Made by a program: the position numbers and the translations under genes | The notes under the pieces: generated by a model | Told to the model about the DNA's origin: nothing | Seen by the model: the letters and a program-made list of their open reading frames with translations, nothing else | Database searches by the model: none | Origin: Planktomarina sp. | GTDB taxonomy: Bacteria > Pseudomonadota > Alphaproteobacteria > Rhodobacterales > Rhodobacteraceae | Assembly (NCBI GenBank): GCA_016780825.1 | Contig: JADHLF010000006.1 | Coordinates: 1 to 64,000 of the forward strand | DNA: 64,000 nucleotides | Direction: 5' to 3' | Shown here: positions 43,019 through 52,389 of the stretch, one piece after another | Layout of the letters: every line of letters begins with the position of its first letter | How positions within the stretch are numbered: position 1 is the first letter of the stretch

Positions 43019-44610
43019 GAGACATCGAACTCTAAACGGCTGACCTGGTTGAATTTTCCAGTCTCCTGCAATTCACCCAAAACCTTATCAGGGATCGGCG
43101 CGTCCACATAAAGCAAGGCAATCGCCTGCCCACCTTCTGCCGCGCGACCCAATGTAAAATTCGCGATATTCACATTATTTTGCCCCATGATAGAGCCCAA
43201 GACGCCGATGATGCCCGGCACGTCATTATTGGTTGTATAAAGCATATGACGCCCGATTTCCGCATCCACATTGATGCCTTTGATCTGGATGAAGCGCGGT
43301 TTGCCATCACTGAACACCGTGCCGGCGACAGAGCGTTCCCGCGTTTGCGTGACCACTGTGACTTTGATGTAAGCATCAAATACACCAGATTTATTTTGGT
43401 TGGTCGTGCTGATCTTAATGCCCCGTTCTTCGGCAATCACCGGCGCGCTGACCATATTCACATCCGGATTGCCCGCCTTCATAATCCCCGCCACAACGCC
43501 GCAGTTGAGCGCCGCAAGATTCATCGACGCGACCGTGCCATCATATAAAATATTGATCGCCTTAATGGGCTCGGAGGTCATTTGCCCGATAAAGGCACCC
43601 AAATGCCCAGCCAATGCCAACCATGGCCCCATGGTCTTGGCCTCTTCGGCTGTCACCGATGGCATATTCAACGCATTGGTCACAGCGCCCGTCAGCAGAT
43701 AATCAGACATTTGTTCGGCCACTTGCACCGCGACATTCTCCTGCGCTTCCGTTGTGGCAGCGCCCAGATGAGGGGTGCAAACCACATTGGGCAGGTTAAA
43801 CAAAGAGCTGTCTGTTGCCGGCTCCACTTCGAACACATCGAAGGCTGCCCCGGCCACATGACCCGATTTCAGCGCCTCGGCCAAAGCGGCCTCATCGACC
43901 AAACCACCGCGGGCGCAGTTGATGACCCGCACACCGGGTTTCATCTTGGCAATCGCCTCTGCGTTCAAAATATTGCTGGTCTGCTCAGTTTTCGGCACAT
44001 GCAATGTGATGAAATCAGCCCGCGCCAAAAGGTCGTCCAGTTCCACTTTTTGCACGCCCAGCTTTTCGGCCCGCTCTTGGGAGAGGAAGGGATCATAGGC
44101 CACAACCTTCATCTTGAGGCCCAAGGCACGCTCACAGACGATGCCGCCAATATTACCCGCGCCAATCACGCCCAGGGTCTTGCCGGTCAGCTCCACCCCC
44201 ATGAATTTGGATTTTTCCCATTTCCCTGCATGGGTCGAGGCGCTGGCCTCAGGAATTTGCCGCGCCACAGCGAACATCATCGCGATGGCGTGTTCTGCGG
44301 TGGTGATCATATTGCCAAAGGGTGTGTTCATCACGATCACACCTTTTTTGGAGGCTGCAGCACGGTCGATATTATCCACCCCAATACCAGCCCGGCCAAT
44401 CACCTTAAGATTTTTGGCCGCATTGATAATTTTTTCAGTGGCTTTTGTCGCCGAGCGAATGGCCAAGCCGTCATATTGATCAATGACAGCGAGTAATTTG
44501 TCTTTGTCCTTGCCAATGCTCGGATCAAAATCCACTTCGATGCCACGATCGCGGAAAATTTGAACTGCGGTTTCAGAGAGTTTGTCAGATACAAGTACTT
44601 TCGGGGCCAT
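43015..44610 (-). CDS. serA: D-3-phosphoglycerate dehydrogenase SerA (long form)
   Basis: 531-aa long-type SerA, oxidising 3-phosphoglycerate to 3-phosphohydroxypyruvate, first step of serine synthesis. N-terminal LVSDKLSETAVQIF; cofactor motif GAGNIGG near residues 151-157; substrate-site RAGIGVDNID; catalytic GAATTEAQENVA region with His in CTPHLGAAT. It has the intervening domain and a C-terminal ACT domain (VPGIIGVLGSIMGQNNVNIANF) for possible serine feedback. It follows serC by 57 bp and overlaps the phosphatase gene. Confidence 0.97.
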   Translation of the reverse strand: MAPKVLVSDKLSETAVQIFRDRGIEVDFDPSIGKDKDKLLAVIDQYDGLAIRSATKATEKIINAAKNLKVIGRAGIGVDNIDRAAASKKGVIVMNTPFGNMITTAEHAIAMMFAVARQIPEASASTHAGKWEKSKFMGVELTGKTLGVIGAGNIGGIVCERALGLKMKVVAYDPFLSQERAEKLGVQKVELDDLLARADFITLHVPKTEQTSNILNAEAIAKMKPGVRVINCARGGLVDEAALAEALKSGHVAGAAFDVFEVEPATDSSLFNLPNVVCTPHLGAATTEAQENVAVQVAEQMSDYLLTGAVTNALNMPSVTAEEAKTMGPWLALAGHLGAFIGQMTSEPIKAINILYDGTVASMNLAALNCGVVAGIMKAGNPDVNMVSAPVIAEERGIKISTTNQNKSGVFDAYIKVTVVTQTRERSVAGTVFSDGKPRFIQIKGINVDAEIGRHMLYTTNNDVPGIIGVLGSIMGQNNVNIANFTLGRAAEGGQAIALLYVDAPIPDKVLGELQETGKFNQVSRLEFDVS

Positions 44611-44642
44611 GTTGGCGCTCCTTATCTCATGAGGGATTAAAG

Positions 44643-44659
44643 TGGGGCGCCTGGCCCCA
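44643..44659 (-). repeat. Small hairpin between serC and serA
   Basis: TGGGGC-N5-GCCCCA, 9 bp past the serC stop and 33 bp before the serA start. On the minus strand it is followed by CTTTAATC, so it is a weak attenuator or processing hairpin at best. Confidence 0.35.
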
Positions 44660-44667
44660 GCTCAGAA

Positions 44668-45810
44668 TTATTGTGCGTCAATTTCGCAGCGATAGGCCCA
44701 TTCCATCCAGGGCAACATCGCCTGGATATCTGCCGTTTCAACCGTCGCACCGCACCAAATGCGCAGACCCGCCGGCGCGTCGCGATAGGCGCCAATGTCG
44801 AGCGCAGCACCCTCCGCCTCCAGACGTTTGGCCACCGCTTTGGCAAAGCCTGCCGGATCTTGAATGCGCGGATCGGTGAATTTCAAACACACTGAGGTGA
44901 CCGAGCGCGTCGCCGGGTCCACTGCGAGATTGTCAATCCAATCCCGAGTGTCGCAAAAATCCCAAACCGCTTTGGCATTGGCCTGCGCACGGGCCATCAA
45001 CCCTGCGAGACCACCAAGGCTTTCAGCCCAGTCCAACGCAAATAAGTAATCCTCAACGCAGAGCATCGACGGGGTGTTGATGGTCTCACCCCGAAAAATA
45101 CCTTCGATCAATTTGCCGCCCTTGGTCAGGCGGAAAATCTTCGGCATGGGCCAGGCCGGCGTGTAACTTTCCAGCCGTTCCACCGCACGCGGTGAGAGAA
45201 CAAGCACCCCATGCGCCGCTTCCCCGCCGAGCACTTTTTGCCAGCTGAAAGTCGTGACATCCAGCTTGTCCCAAGGCAGGTCCACGGCAAAGGCCGCGGA
45301 GGTTGCATCGCAAAGGGTCAACCCCCTGCGATCGGCTGGAATAGCAGAGCCATCACGCATGCTCACGCCAGATGTCGTGCCATTCCAAGTGAAACAAAGG
45401 TCATGGTCATAATTCAGAAGAGCCATGTCGAAAATCTCGCCATAGGGGGCGATATGTTCTGAGGCATCGATCTTTAACTGCTTAACCACATCACTGACCC
45501 AGCCGGCGCCAAAACTTTCCCAAGCCACCATCTGCACCGGGCGTTCGCCCAGCAAAGACCACATGGCCATCTCAAAAGCGCCGGTATCAGAGGCCGGTAC
45601 GATGCCGATTTTATAATCCGCCGGGATTTTTAGAACGCGGCGGGTTTGCTCAATGGCCTCAGCCAATTTTGCCTTGCCACCTGCGGCGCGATGCGACCGG
45701 CCAAGCCAAGCCTCACTCAAAGCGCTCTGGGTCCATGTGGGGGGTTTGGCGCAGGGGCCAGAAGAAAAACGCGGATTTGCCGGCCGCGATGCCGGGTATT
45801 CAATAGCCAT
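44668..45810 (-). CDS. serC: Phosphoserine aminotransferase SerC
   Basis: 380-aa PLP enzyme converting 3-phosphohydroxypyruvate to O-phosphoserine; also used in B6 synthesis. It belongs to the alphaproteobacterial type (RFSSGPCAKPPTW at the N-terminus, LGRSHRA, then TFSWQKVLGGEAAHGVL holding the PLP Lys near residue 192). The start ATG at 45810 follows GAGAGG and is preceded by a hairpin leader resembling the serC RNA motif; the frame continues 28 codons upstream through that leader. It heads the serC-serA-phosphatase operon. Confidence 0.96.
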   Translation of the reverse strand: MAIEYPASRPANPRFSSGPCAKPPTWTQSALSEAWLGRSHRAAGGKAKLAEAIEQTRRVLKIPADYKIGIVPASDTGAFEMAMWSLLGERPVQMVAWESFGAGWVSDVVKQLKIDASEHIAPYGEIFDMALLNYDHDLCFTWNGTTSGVSMRDGSAIPADRRGLTLCDATSAAFAVDLPWDKLDVTTFSWQKVLGGEAAHGVLVLSPRAVERLESYTPAWPMPKIFRLTKGGKLIEGIFRGETINTPSMLCVEDYLFALDWAESLGGLAGLMARAQANAKAVWDFCDTRDWIDNLAVDPATRSVTSVCLKFTDPRIQDPAGFAKAVAKRLEAEGAALDIGAYRDAPAGLRIWCGATVETADIQAMLPWMEWAYRCEIDAQ

Positions 45811-45900
45811 TAATGCTATCCTCTCAGATATGCGCCCTTCGTTGGGGAAGGGTGTCCCACTTTCTGGCCTAGCGATTTGCCCAAGGCGCCACAAGAGCAG
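45811..45900 (-). promoter_or_regulatory. Candidate serC leader RNA motif
   Basis: On the minus strand the serC 5' leader folds a perfect 6-bp hairpin CCCTTC-CCCAAC-GAAGGG (45835-45852) 24 nt before the start codon, preceded by GTG-GGA-CAC and by a TGGC...GCCA pair. A conserved serC RNA motif is known upstream of alphaproteobacterial serC operons; position and hairpin fit it, but I matched it from memory and not with a covariance model. Confidence 0.5.
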
Positions 45901-46000
45901 AAATGTCGGGATTTACACAAATTGCATCGCAGCCGGGCCGCCGCCTGAGCCGATCGGAAACTTTCTCGCCCAGGCGACCGATCTTGCTCGCAGTGTCCTG

Positions 46001-46498
46001 TTAAGGGTAGGCCGCGCGCAGCTGGGCCATTTTTTCCGCGGTCACATCCCCTGCAATCAGCACATACACTTGGCCATCGCGGCCCACCAGCGCGGTATAA
46101 ATGTCATCGCGCCCATCGATGCCCAGCGCCATGTTGAACGCGCGCTGGCTCGAATAAATCGTAATGGTCCGCCCGCGCATCGCGGTTGAGGTGATCCCGG
46201 AGCGCATGCCATTATCGACAAAATTGCGAAATAAAGCCGCACCGCGCCCCACCACGGGCAGCTCAACCCAAGCCGCTCCCACACGCTCCTGCAACCCCAA
46301 ACGCGCCACCCAGGCGTTGATGCTCGGCTGTTGGTTCCGCTTATAGGCAATAAAAACAATCGTAGGATCACCGGGAAGATCTTGCGGCAAGCTGACGGCG
46401 CGCCCGTTCAAATCATCGGCATCAAGCAGAGGAAACTGCAGCTCTGCAATCGCCGCATTGGCCAAAAACACCACAATCAGCGCCGCAAATATCCGCAT
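46001..46498 (-). CDS. Exported hypothetical protein, thioredoxin-fold-like
   Basis: 165-aa protein with a clear signal peptide (MRIFAALIVVFLANAAIA, cleavage after residue 18). The mature part (FPLLDADDLNGRAVSLPQDL then PTIVFIAYKRNQQPSI) resembles the start of thioredoxin/peroxiredoxin-like proteins, but has no CxxC pair. A role as a periplasmic redox-inactive thioredoxin-like protein is inference; the function is unknown. It sits between serC and serB, divergent from serB. Confidence 0.7.
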   Translation of the reverse strand: MRIFAALIVVFLANAAIAELQFPLLDADDLNGRAVSLPQDLPGDPTIVFIAYKRNQQPSINAWVARLGLQERVGAAWVELPVVGRGAALFRNFVDNGMRSGITSTAMRGRTITIYSSQRAFNMALGIDGRDDIYTALVGRDGQVYVLIAGDVTAEKMAQLRAAYP

Positions 46499-46614
46499 AA
46501 TCTTATCCCTTTCCCCAAATATCTTTCAGATATCTTTCGGCGGGCAGCGGTCTTTGGATCACTTGCAACTCCGCAAACTTCTTGGCACATGAGATCAAAG
46601 AAGGAATATTGCAG

Positions 46615-47493
46615 ATGTTTGTGACCACTTTATTGTGCCAGCCAGGCCAAGCAGCCATCACCCCCACGCTGGCGCAATCGCTCTGCAATGCCTGGGGCGG
46701 GCGGGACCTCACTTGGTTGGCGCCGCGCGATGCTGTGGAGTTCGAATGCCTGCAAAGCCCCGACACCCTCTGGCAGGTGTGGCAAGAGCTGCAGGCGCAG
46801 CAGATTGATCTGGTGGTGCAGCCCAGCGCGGGGCGACGCAAGAAAATGTTGCTGGCCGATATGGACAGCACCATGATTGAGCAAGAATGCATCGATGAGC
46901 TGGCCGTGGAAGCCGGCGTGGGCGATGAGGTGTCACAGATCACCGCAAGAGCGATGAATGGCGAATTGGATTTCGAAGACGCCTTGCGCGCGCGCACTGG
47001 CTTGCTCAAAGGTCTGGCGGTTGAGATCATCGACAAAGTCTATCAAACACGCATTACCTATATGCCCGGCGGCGCGCAGCTTTTGGCGACGATGAAAGCG
47101 AATGGCGCCTATGCGGATCTTGTCAGCGGCGGCTTTACCGACTTTACGGCAAAGGTCGCCAAAAAACTGGGGTTTGATAGCCACCGGGCCAATCAGTTGT
47201 TGCAGGCAGATCACTGTTTGACCGGTGAGGTGGGGCAGCCCATTTTAGGCCGGCAAGCCAAGGTCACCGCGCTCAAAGAGCTCACGGCCGCGCGGGGCCT
47301 CACGGCTCAAGATGTACTGGCGATTGGCGATGGCGCCAATGATCTGGGTATGTTGCAGCTGGCCGGGACCGGCGTGGCGCTACATGCCAAACCCATTGTC
47401 CAAGAGCAGGTGTCAGTGCGCATTAATTATGGCGATTTAACCGCGCTGCTCTACTTGCAAGGCTATTCATCTTCACAATTTGTCACGCCCTAG
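46615..47493 (+). CDS. serB: Phosphoserine phosphatase SerB
   Basis: 292-aa HAD phosphatase that hydrolyses O-phosphoserine to serine. Motif I DMDSTMIEQECIDE with nucleophile Asp82 and acid Asp84, motif II VSGGFTDF near residue 160, motif III Lys in GRQAKV, motif IV IGDGANDLGML near 238. It has an N-terminal ACT-like regulatory region of about 75 residues. ATG at 46615 after AAGGAATATT; 11 in-frame codons lie upstream. With serA and serC it completes serine synthesis at this locus. Confidence 0.97.
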   Translation: MFVTTLLCQPGQAAITPTLAQSLCNAWGGRDLTWLAPRDAVEFECLQSPDTLWQVWQELQAQQIDLVVQPSAGRRKKMLLADMDSTMIEQECIDELAVEAGVGDEVSQITARAMNGELDFEDALRARTGLLKGLAVEIIDKVYQTRITYMPGGAQLLATMKANGAYADLVSGGFTDFTAKVAKKLGFDSHRANQLLQADHCLTGEVGQPILGRQAKVTALKELTAARGLTAQDVLAIGDGANDLGMLQLAGTGVALHAKPIVQEQVSVRINYGDLTALLYLQGYSSSQFVTP

Positions 47494-47553
47494 CGCTTAA
47501 TCGGCCAAAGTGAGTGCCGGTTCGGACCTTGGAACAGGTACCGAATCGATGCT

Positions 47554-48528
47554 TTAGAGCACTGCGGAAATTTTCCCGGTCTGCAGCCCATCCCAATTGT
47601 GGATCGGACCCAAGCGCTTGAGAGCCGCAGGGTGATCGGCCTGCAGCACCCCAAGCCGGATCAACAAAGCCGTAATCAATGCCTCACTGGCGCGCGTCGC
47701 CCCATCTTCGATTTTCACCGCAATCCCTGCCCGCAGACTGGGAATGATCGCAATAAACACGGCCTCTGCCCCGGTCTTCAGCGCCACGCCAGGAGCCGCG
47801 CGCATCAATTCCGTGCAGGCGCGGGTCTCGCCCGCCACCAATTCCGGATGCGCCATCATGGCATTGCGCAGCTCTGAAGCGGCCTTGCCAAGCGGATCGG
47901 CACCGCCCGCAGCGCAGCGCGCCATCGCGCGGGCCAAACCGGAGATGCTGCAAGCCCAATTGGGCGCAGAGCAGCCGTCTATGCCATAGCCCGGGCTGGT
48001 CTCGCCCGTCATCTCTTCAAAGGCCGCCCGCACGGCAATTTGAACCGGGTGATCCACCTCGTGATACTCAGGCCCGGCGCGCAAATATTGCGCCAATGTC
48101 AAAAATCCGCAGTGCTTTCCTGAGCAATTGTTGTGGTAACGGCAGGCGGATTGATCTGTTTTCACCAAATGATTGCTGGCCGCTATATCCCTTGGCCATT
48201 GAGTCCCGCAGCGAAAATCTGCATCTGTCTTGCCCAGCTGCCCCAGCCACTCCAGCACAAGCTGCGAATGGGTTTCCGCCCCCTGATGCGAGGCGCAGGC
48301 CAATGCCAAATGCCGTGGGCTCAGCCCTTGGGCCGCGGCCGCGCCAGAGGTCACGAGCGGAAGGGCCTGCAATATTTTGCACGATGACCGCGGCAGGATC
48401 ACATGCTCAGGATCACCCCAAGCCTCCAAAATTTCACCTTCGAAATTGCAAATCACCGCATGACCGCGGTGCTGACTTTCTAAAAATTCGCCCCGCCAGA
48501 CTTCAATCAAGGGAGTTGCATTTAACAT
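47554..48528 (-). CDS. Asparaginase (PF06089 / R. etli type)
   Basis: 324-aa asparaginase of the AnsA/PF06089 type, distinct from the E. coli L-asparaginases, probably hydrolysing asparagine to aspartate and ammonia. Family blocks: GDPEHVILPRSSCKILQALP, LACASHQGAETH, NNCSGKHCGFLTLA with conserved Cys and Lys, YGIDGCSAPNWA. The start chosen is ATG 48528; a longer frame exists upstream. Upstream is 162 bp shared with the divergent IalB-like gene. Confidence 0.9.
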   Translation of the reverse strand: MLNATPLIEVWRGEFLESQHRGHAVICNFEGEILEAWGDPEHVILPRSSCKILQALPLVTSGAAAAQGLSPRHLALACASHQGAETHSQLVLEWLGQLGKTDADFRCGTQWPRDIAASNHLVKTDQSACRYHNNCSGKHCGFLTLAQYLRAGPEYHEVDHPVQIAVRAAFEEMTGETSPGYGIDGCSAPNWACSISGLARAMARCAAGGADPLGKAASELRNAMMAHPELVAGETRACTELMRAAPGVALKTGAEAVFIAIIPSLRAGIAVKIEDGATRASEALITALLIRLGVLQADHPAALKRLGPIHNWDGLQTGKISAVL

Positions 48529-48690
48529 TTCAGTCTCCAAACAAGCATTTTTTTGCCAAGAGCCTTCTTTGAGGGCTTCCCCCTTGGGTCTCTGGTGCGT
48601 TAGGTTCCCCATACCAAAGGACGACCTAGACGGCCAGATGAAACCTCTGCGCCCAAGGGGTGAGCGGCGAACTTAATAAAGGCGGATCTA

Positions 48691-49215
48691 ATGTTAAAGA
48701 CAGTGATTTCTTCTGTGGCATGTGTTTTGGCACTTTTCTGCTCGGCCGCTTCCGCGCAAGAAACATCAAACCGGGTGGCCGCCAAAACCGATTGGTCGGT
48801 GTTCGTAGAAAGTGACCCGAAAGAATGTTGGGCTGTGACGGCTCCCAAGGAAACGGTCAACACCAAGGGCGGCAATGTCGTTTCGGTGCGCCGCGGTCAG
48901 ATCCTTCTGTTTGTATTTCATCGCCCAGGCACTGAGGTGAAAGGTCAAGTGGCCTTCACCGGTGGTTACCCTTTCGCAAAGGATCGCCCGATCACTTTGA
49001 ACATCGACGGCGTCGATTTTGAGCTCTCGGTTGACGGCGAATGGGCCTGGCCACCCAGCCCAAGCGATGACGCTAAGATTGTTGCTGCCATGAAACGCGG
49101 CGCAAAGGCCGCGATCACAGCGCAATCAGAGCGCGGCACGGTGACCAAGGACACATTCAGCCTGAAGGGCTTTACCGCCGCAGTCACCGATTCTGAAAAA
49201 CGCTGCACCGGCTAA
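48691..49215 (+). CDS. Invasion-associated locus B (IalB) family protein
   Basis: 174-aa secreted or periplasmic protein: signal peptide MLKTVISSVACVLALFCSAASA (cleavage about residue 22), then an IalB-like beta domain with two Cys (ECWAVTAPKE near 45 and a C-terminal KRCTG). The family is named from Bartonella invasion but is widespread in free-living alphaproteobacteria, where the role is unknown. A strong terminator follows. Confidence 0.88.
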   Translation: MLKTVISSVACVLALFCSAASAQETSNRVAAKTDWSVFVESDPKECWAVTAPKETVNTKGGNVVSVRRGQILLFVFHRPGTEVKGQVAFTGGYPFAKDRPITLNIDGVDFELSVDGEWAWPPSPSDDAKIVAAMKRGAKAAITAQSERGTVTKDTFSLKGFTAAVTDSEKRCTG

Positions 49216-49244
49216 AATGGGCCTTACGATTGGCAAACACCTCG

Positions 49245-49270
49245 GGCCCTGCTAAAGCAGGGCCTTCTTC
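49245..49270 (+). terminator. Intrinsic terminator between ialB-like gene and rlmN
   Basis: GGCCCTGC-TAAA-GCAGGGCC stem-loop followed by TTCTTC, 29 nt after the IalB-family stop and 15 nt before the rlmN start. Confidence 0.75.
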
Positions 49271-49285
49271 ATATGGATAACGGCC

Positions 49286-50476
49286 ATGACCTCTGCCACC
49301 GCTCCCATCACCCAAGATCTCGTGACCCTGCCACGCAAGTTGCCGGAAGGGCCCGTGAATCTGGTCGGCCTCACGCGCGAGGCGCTGAAAGAGGCGTTGA
49401 TCACAGCGGGCACCCCGGAACGGCAAGTTAAAATGCGGCTCGGGCAGCTCTGGCAATGGATCTACGAAAAGGGCGTGCGCGATTTTGAGCAGATGACAAA
49501 TCTGTCCAAAGACTACCGTGCGTTTTTGGCGAACCATTTTGTAATCGCCATTCCCGAAGTTGTCTCCAAGCAGGTCTCCACAGATGGCACACGCAAATAT
49601 CTGGTGCGCATTGCCGGTGGGCATGAGGTGGAAACGGTCTATATTCCTGAATCGGATCGCGGCACGCTGTGCATCAGCAGCCAGGTCGGCTGTACCCTCA
49701 CCTGTTCGTTTTGCCACACGGGCACGCAAAGATTGGTACGCAACCTCACCGCTGGGGAAATTATTGGCCAGGTACTGCTGGCGCGCGATGACCTGGGCGA
49801 ATGGCCCGCTCCGGGGCGCAATCCAGCCACCTCCGCAAGGCTATTGTCAAACATCGTGCTCATGGGCATGGGCGAGCCACTGTATAATTTTGAAAATGTC
49901 CGCGATGCGATGAAAATCGCCATGGACCCCGAGGGCATTCAATTGTCGCGGCGGCGCATCACCCTGTCAACATCCGGCGTCGTGCCAGAGATCGCGCGCA
50001 CCGCCACAGAAATTGGCTGCCTATTGGCCGTCTCCTTTCATGCCACCACAGACGAGATCCGCGATAAGCTCGTCCCTATCAACAAACGCTGGAACATCGA
50101 GACTCTGCTGGAGGCCCTGCGCGACTATCCAAAGGCGAGCAATTCAGAGCGGATCACCTTTGAATATGTCATGCTCAAAGGTATCAATGACAGCGACGCC
50201 GATGCGCATCGTTTGGTTGAGCTGATCAAAGGTATCCCCGCCAAGGTTAACCTCATCCCCTTTAACCCTTGGCCCGGCGCGCCCTACGAGCGCTCTTCAA
50301 ACAATCGTATCAATGCCTTCTCCGAAATTGTCTACCAAGCCGGCTATGCCAGCCCCGTGCGCAAACCGCGGGGCGAAGATATTTTTGCCGCCTGCGGACA
50401 GCTGAAATCGGCCACCGAACGGGCCCGCAAAAGTCGCAAGGCCATTGCGAAAGAGACCGGCATTCATTCCACCTAG
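49286..50476 (+). CDS. rlmN: 23S rRNA/tRNA adenine-C2 methyltransferase RlmN
   Basis: 396-aa radical SAM methyltransferase that makes m2A2503 in 23S rRNA and m2A37 in some tRNAs. The cluster motif CTLTCSFC (C-x3-C-x2-C) is near residue 138, then GMGEPLYNF, and the resolving Cys in FAACGQLK near 372. N-terminal helical RNA-binding domain includes WQWIYEKGVRDFEQMTNLSK. Fifteen bp separates it from the following PLP dehydratase, which may be cotranscribed. Confidence 0.97.
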   Translation: MTSATAPITQDLVTLPRKLPEGPVNLVGLTREALKEALITAGTPERQVKMRLGQLWQWIYEKGVRDFEQMTNLSKDYRAFLANHFVIAIPEVVSKQVSTDGTRKYLVRIAGGHEVETVYIPESDRGTLCISSQVGCTLTCSFCHTGTQRLVRNLTAGEIIGQVLLARDDLGEWPAPGRNPATSARLLSNIVLMGMGEPLYNFENVRDAMKIAMDPEGIQLSRRRITLSTSGVVPEIARTATEIGCLLAVSFHATTDEIRDKLVPINKRWNIETLLEALRDYPKASNSERITFEYVMLKGINDSDADAHRLVELIKGIPAKVNLIPFNPWPGAPYERSSNNRINAFSEIVYQAGYASPVRKPRGEDIFAACGQLKSATERARKSRKAIAKETGIHST

Positions 50477-50491
50477 CACGGGAGACACGCA

Positions 50492-51421
50492 ATGGTGACA
50501 GCAAAAGATGTGTCCCACGCCTGGGCGCGGATCAAACCCCATGTCCTGCGCACCCCGGTTCTGGAAACCGATGCCTTTGGAATGCCCCTCAGCCTCAAAT
50601 TGGAACAGATGCAACATACGGGCAGCTTCAAAGCCCGCGGCGCAATGAATTCTTTGCTTTCAATGAATGTGCCAAAAGCTGGCCTCGTTGCCGCCAGCGG
50701 CGGCAATCACGGCGCCGCAGTCGCTTGGGCCGCGGCGCGATTGGGTCACAGAGCCCGCATCTATGTGCCCGAACTGGCGGGTGAAGCAAAAATCAACCTG
50801 ATCCAAAGCCTGGGCGCTGATTTGATCGTCGTGCCCGGTGTCTATGCCAATGCATTGGAGCAGGCCTTGAGCTATGAAAAAGACAGCGGAGCAGCACAGA
50901 TCCACGCCTTCGATGCCCCCGGAACCGTGGCTGGGCAAGGCACGGTTATGGCAGAATGGGAAGACCAGGGCCTCGCGGCCGATACCGTTTTGATCGCGGT
51001 GGGCGGTGGCGGTTTGATCGGCGGGGCCATGGCCTGGCTTGAGGGGCGGCGCAAATTGGTTGGGGTTGAGCCATTTAATGCGCCCACGCTCACAAAGGCA
51101 TTGGAACAGGGGCCGCACACCACGGTGGAAGTCTCGGGACTGGCCGCCAATGCCTTGGGCGCGAAACAAGCCGGGCGCATTTGCTATGATTTGGCACGCA
51201 TGACGGGCACCGGCTGCGTCAATGTGGAGGATGAGGCCATCGCAGAGGCGCAAAAACGGCTCTGGAGCGCGCTGCGGCTCGTGGTTGAGCCAGCTGGGGC
51301 CGCGGCGCTCGCGGCCCTGCTCAGCGGCGCCTATCGCCCAGAAAAAGGCGAGCGCCTGGCTGTGCTTCTCTGCGGTGCCAACCCGGCGATCTCGCCCTTT
51401 GGAGCGGCAAAGCTGCAATAG
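50492..51421 (+). CDS. Threonine/serine dehydratase-like PLP enzyme
   Basis: 309-aa fold-type II PLP enzyme. PLP Lys in TGSFKARGA (near residue 46), the phosphate-binding SGGNHGAAVAW near 68, VGGGGLIGG near 169, and the C-terminal EPAGAAALAAL. There is no ACT domain, so it is the short catabolic or serine-racemase-like type rather than feedback-regulated IlvA. Substrate: threonine, serine or hydroxy-aspartate. It starts 15 bp after rlmN and ends 63 bp before dapD. Confidence 0.88.
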   Translation: MVTAKDVSHAWARIKPHVLRTPVLETDAFGMPLSLKLEQMQHTGSFKARGAMNSLLSMNVPKAGLVAASGGNHGAAVAWAAARLGHRARIYVPELAGEAKINLIQSLGADLIVVPGVYANALEQALSYEKDSGAAQIHAFDAPGTVAGQGTVMAEWEDQGLAADTVLIAVGGGGLIGGAMAWLEGRRKLVGVEPFNAPTLTKALEQGPHTTVEVSGLAANALGAKQAGRICYDLARMTGTGCVNVEDEAIAEAQKRLWSALRLVVEPAGAAALAALLSGAYRPEKGERLAVLLCGANPAISPFGAAKLQ

Positions 51422-51484
51422 GCCGTGGACCTGCGCTGCAAGTTTCAGTATGAGGCAATAAACTCACATCAACCGGAGGCCTTT

Positions 51485-52312
51485 ATGTCCAACGCACAGC
51501 TAGAAATTGCCATTGAGGCCGCGTGGGATGCACGCGACACCATCACCCCCGCCACCACCGGCGAAACCCGCGACGCAATAGAAACAACGCTCAATGCGCT
51601 TGACAGCGGCAAGCTGAGGGTTGCTGAAAAGCAAGAAACGGGCGATTGGCATGTCAATCAATGGGCCAAAAAAGCCGTACTCTTGGGCTTTCGCCTGAAA
51701 GATATGGAATTGCAAGCCGGCAGCGCCCAGGGCGGCAGCTGGTGGGATAAAGTCGACAGCAAATGGGCAGGTTGGGGCACGGAAGATTGGACCTCCGCAG
51801 GCTTTCGCGCTGTGCCCAACTGCGTGGTGCGTAAATCAGCTTATATCGCGCCCGGCGTTGTTTTAATGCCATCTTTTGTGAATTTGGGCGCCTATGTGGA
51901 CAGCGGCACTATGGTCGACACTTGGGCCACCGTCGGCAGCTGCGCACAGATTGGCAAGAATGTGCATCTCTCCGGCGGCGTGGGCATCGGCGGCGTTTTG
52001 GAGCCCATGCAGGCAGGGCCAACCATCATTGAAGACAATTGCTTCATCGGCGCGCGCTCGGAAGTTGTTGAAGGCTGCATCATACGCGAAGGCGCGGTCT
52101 TGGGCATGGGGGTCTTTATCGGCAAATCCACCAAGATCGTCGACCGGGACACCGGCGAGGTGATGTATGGCGAAGTGCCGCCTTACTCAGTTGTGGTGGC
52201 CGGCTCGATGCCGTCGAAAAACAACGTCAATCTTTACTGCGCAGTGATCGTGAAACGGGTGGACGCGCAAACGCGCTCCAAAACTGCCATCAATGAGCTC
52301 TTGCGCGACTAA
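51485..52312 (+). CDS. dapD: Tetrahydrodipicolinate N-succinyltransferase DapD
   Basis: 275-aa left-handed beta-helix acyltransferase, adding succinyl-CoA to tetrahydrodipicolinate in lysine/diaminopimelate synthesis. The hexapeptide repeats run from about residue 115 (AYIAPGVVLMPSFVNLGAYVDSGTMV) through GGVGIGGVLEPMQAGPTIIEDNCFIGA. The start ATG at 51485 follows CCGGAGGCC. dapE lies two genes downstream. Confidence 0.98.
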   Translation: MSNAQLEIAIEAAWDARDTITPATTGETRDAIETTLNALDSGKLRVAEKQETGDWHVNQWAKKAVLLGFRLKDMELQAGSAQGGSWWDKVDSKWAGWGTEDWTSAGFRAVPNCVVRKSAYIAPGVVLMPSFVNLGAYVDSGTMVDTWATVGSCAQIGKNVHLSGGVGIGGVLEPMQAGPTIIEDNCFIGARSEVVEGCIIREGAVLGMGVFIGKSTKIVDRDTGEVMYGEVPPYSVVVAGSMPSKNNVNLYCAVIVKRVDAQTRSKTAINELLRD

Positions 52313-52325
52313 ACCCGTCATCGGA

Positions 52326-52350
52326 ATGGCCGTGCGCAGCGCACGGCCAT
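52326..52350 (+). repeat. Perfect 12-bp inverted repeat after dapD
   Basis: ATGGCCGTGCGC and GCGCACGGCCAT flank one central base, 13 nt after the dapD stop. There is no U-tract after it. It forms a very stable hairpin that could act as a processing or stability element between dapD and the next gene. Confidence 0.6.
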
Positions 52351-52389
52351 ATGCGGGAGGGTCACGGCAACCAATAAGGCAGCAGGGTC

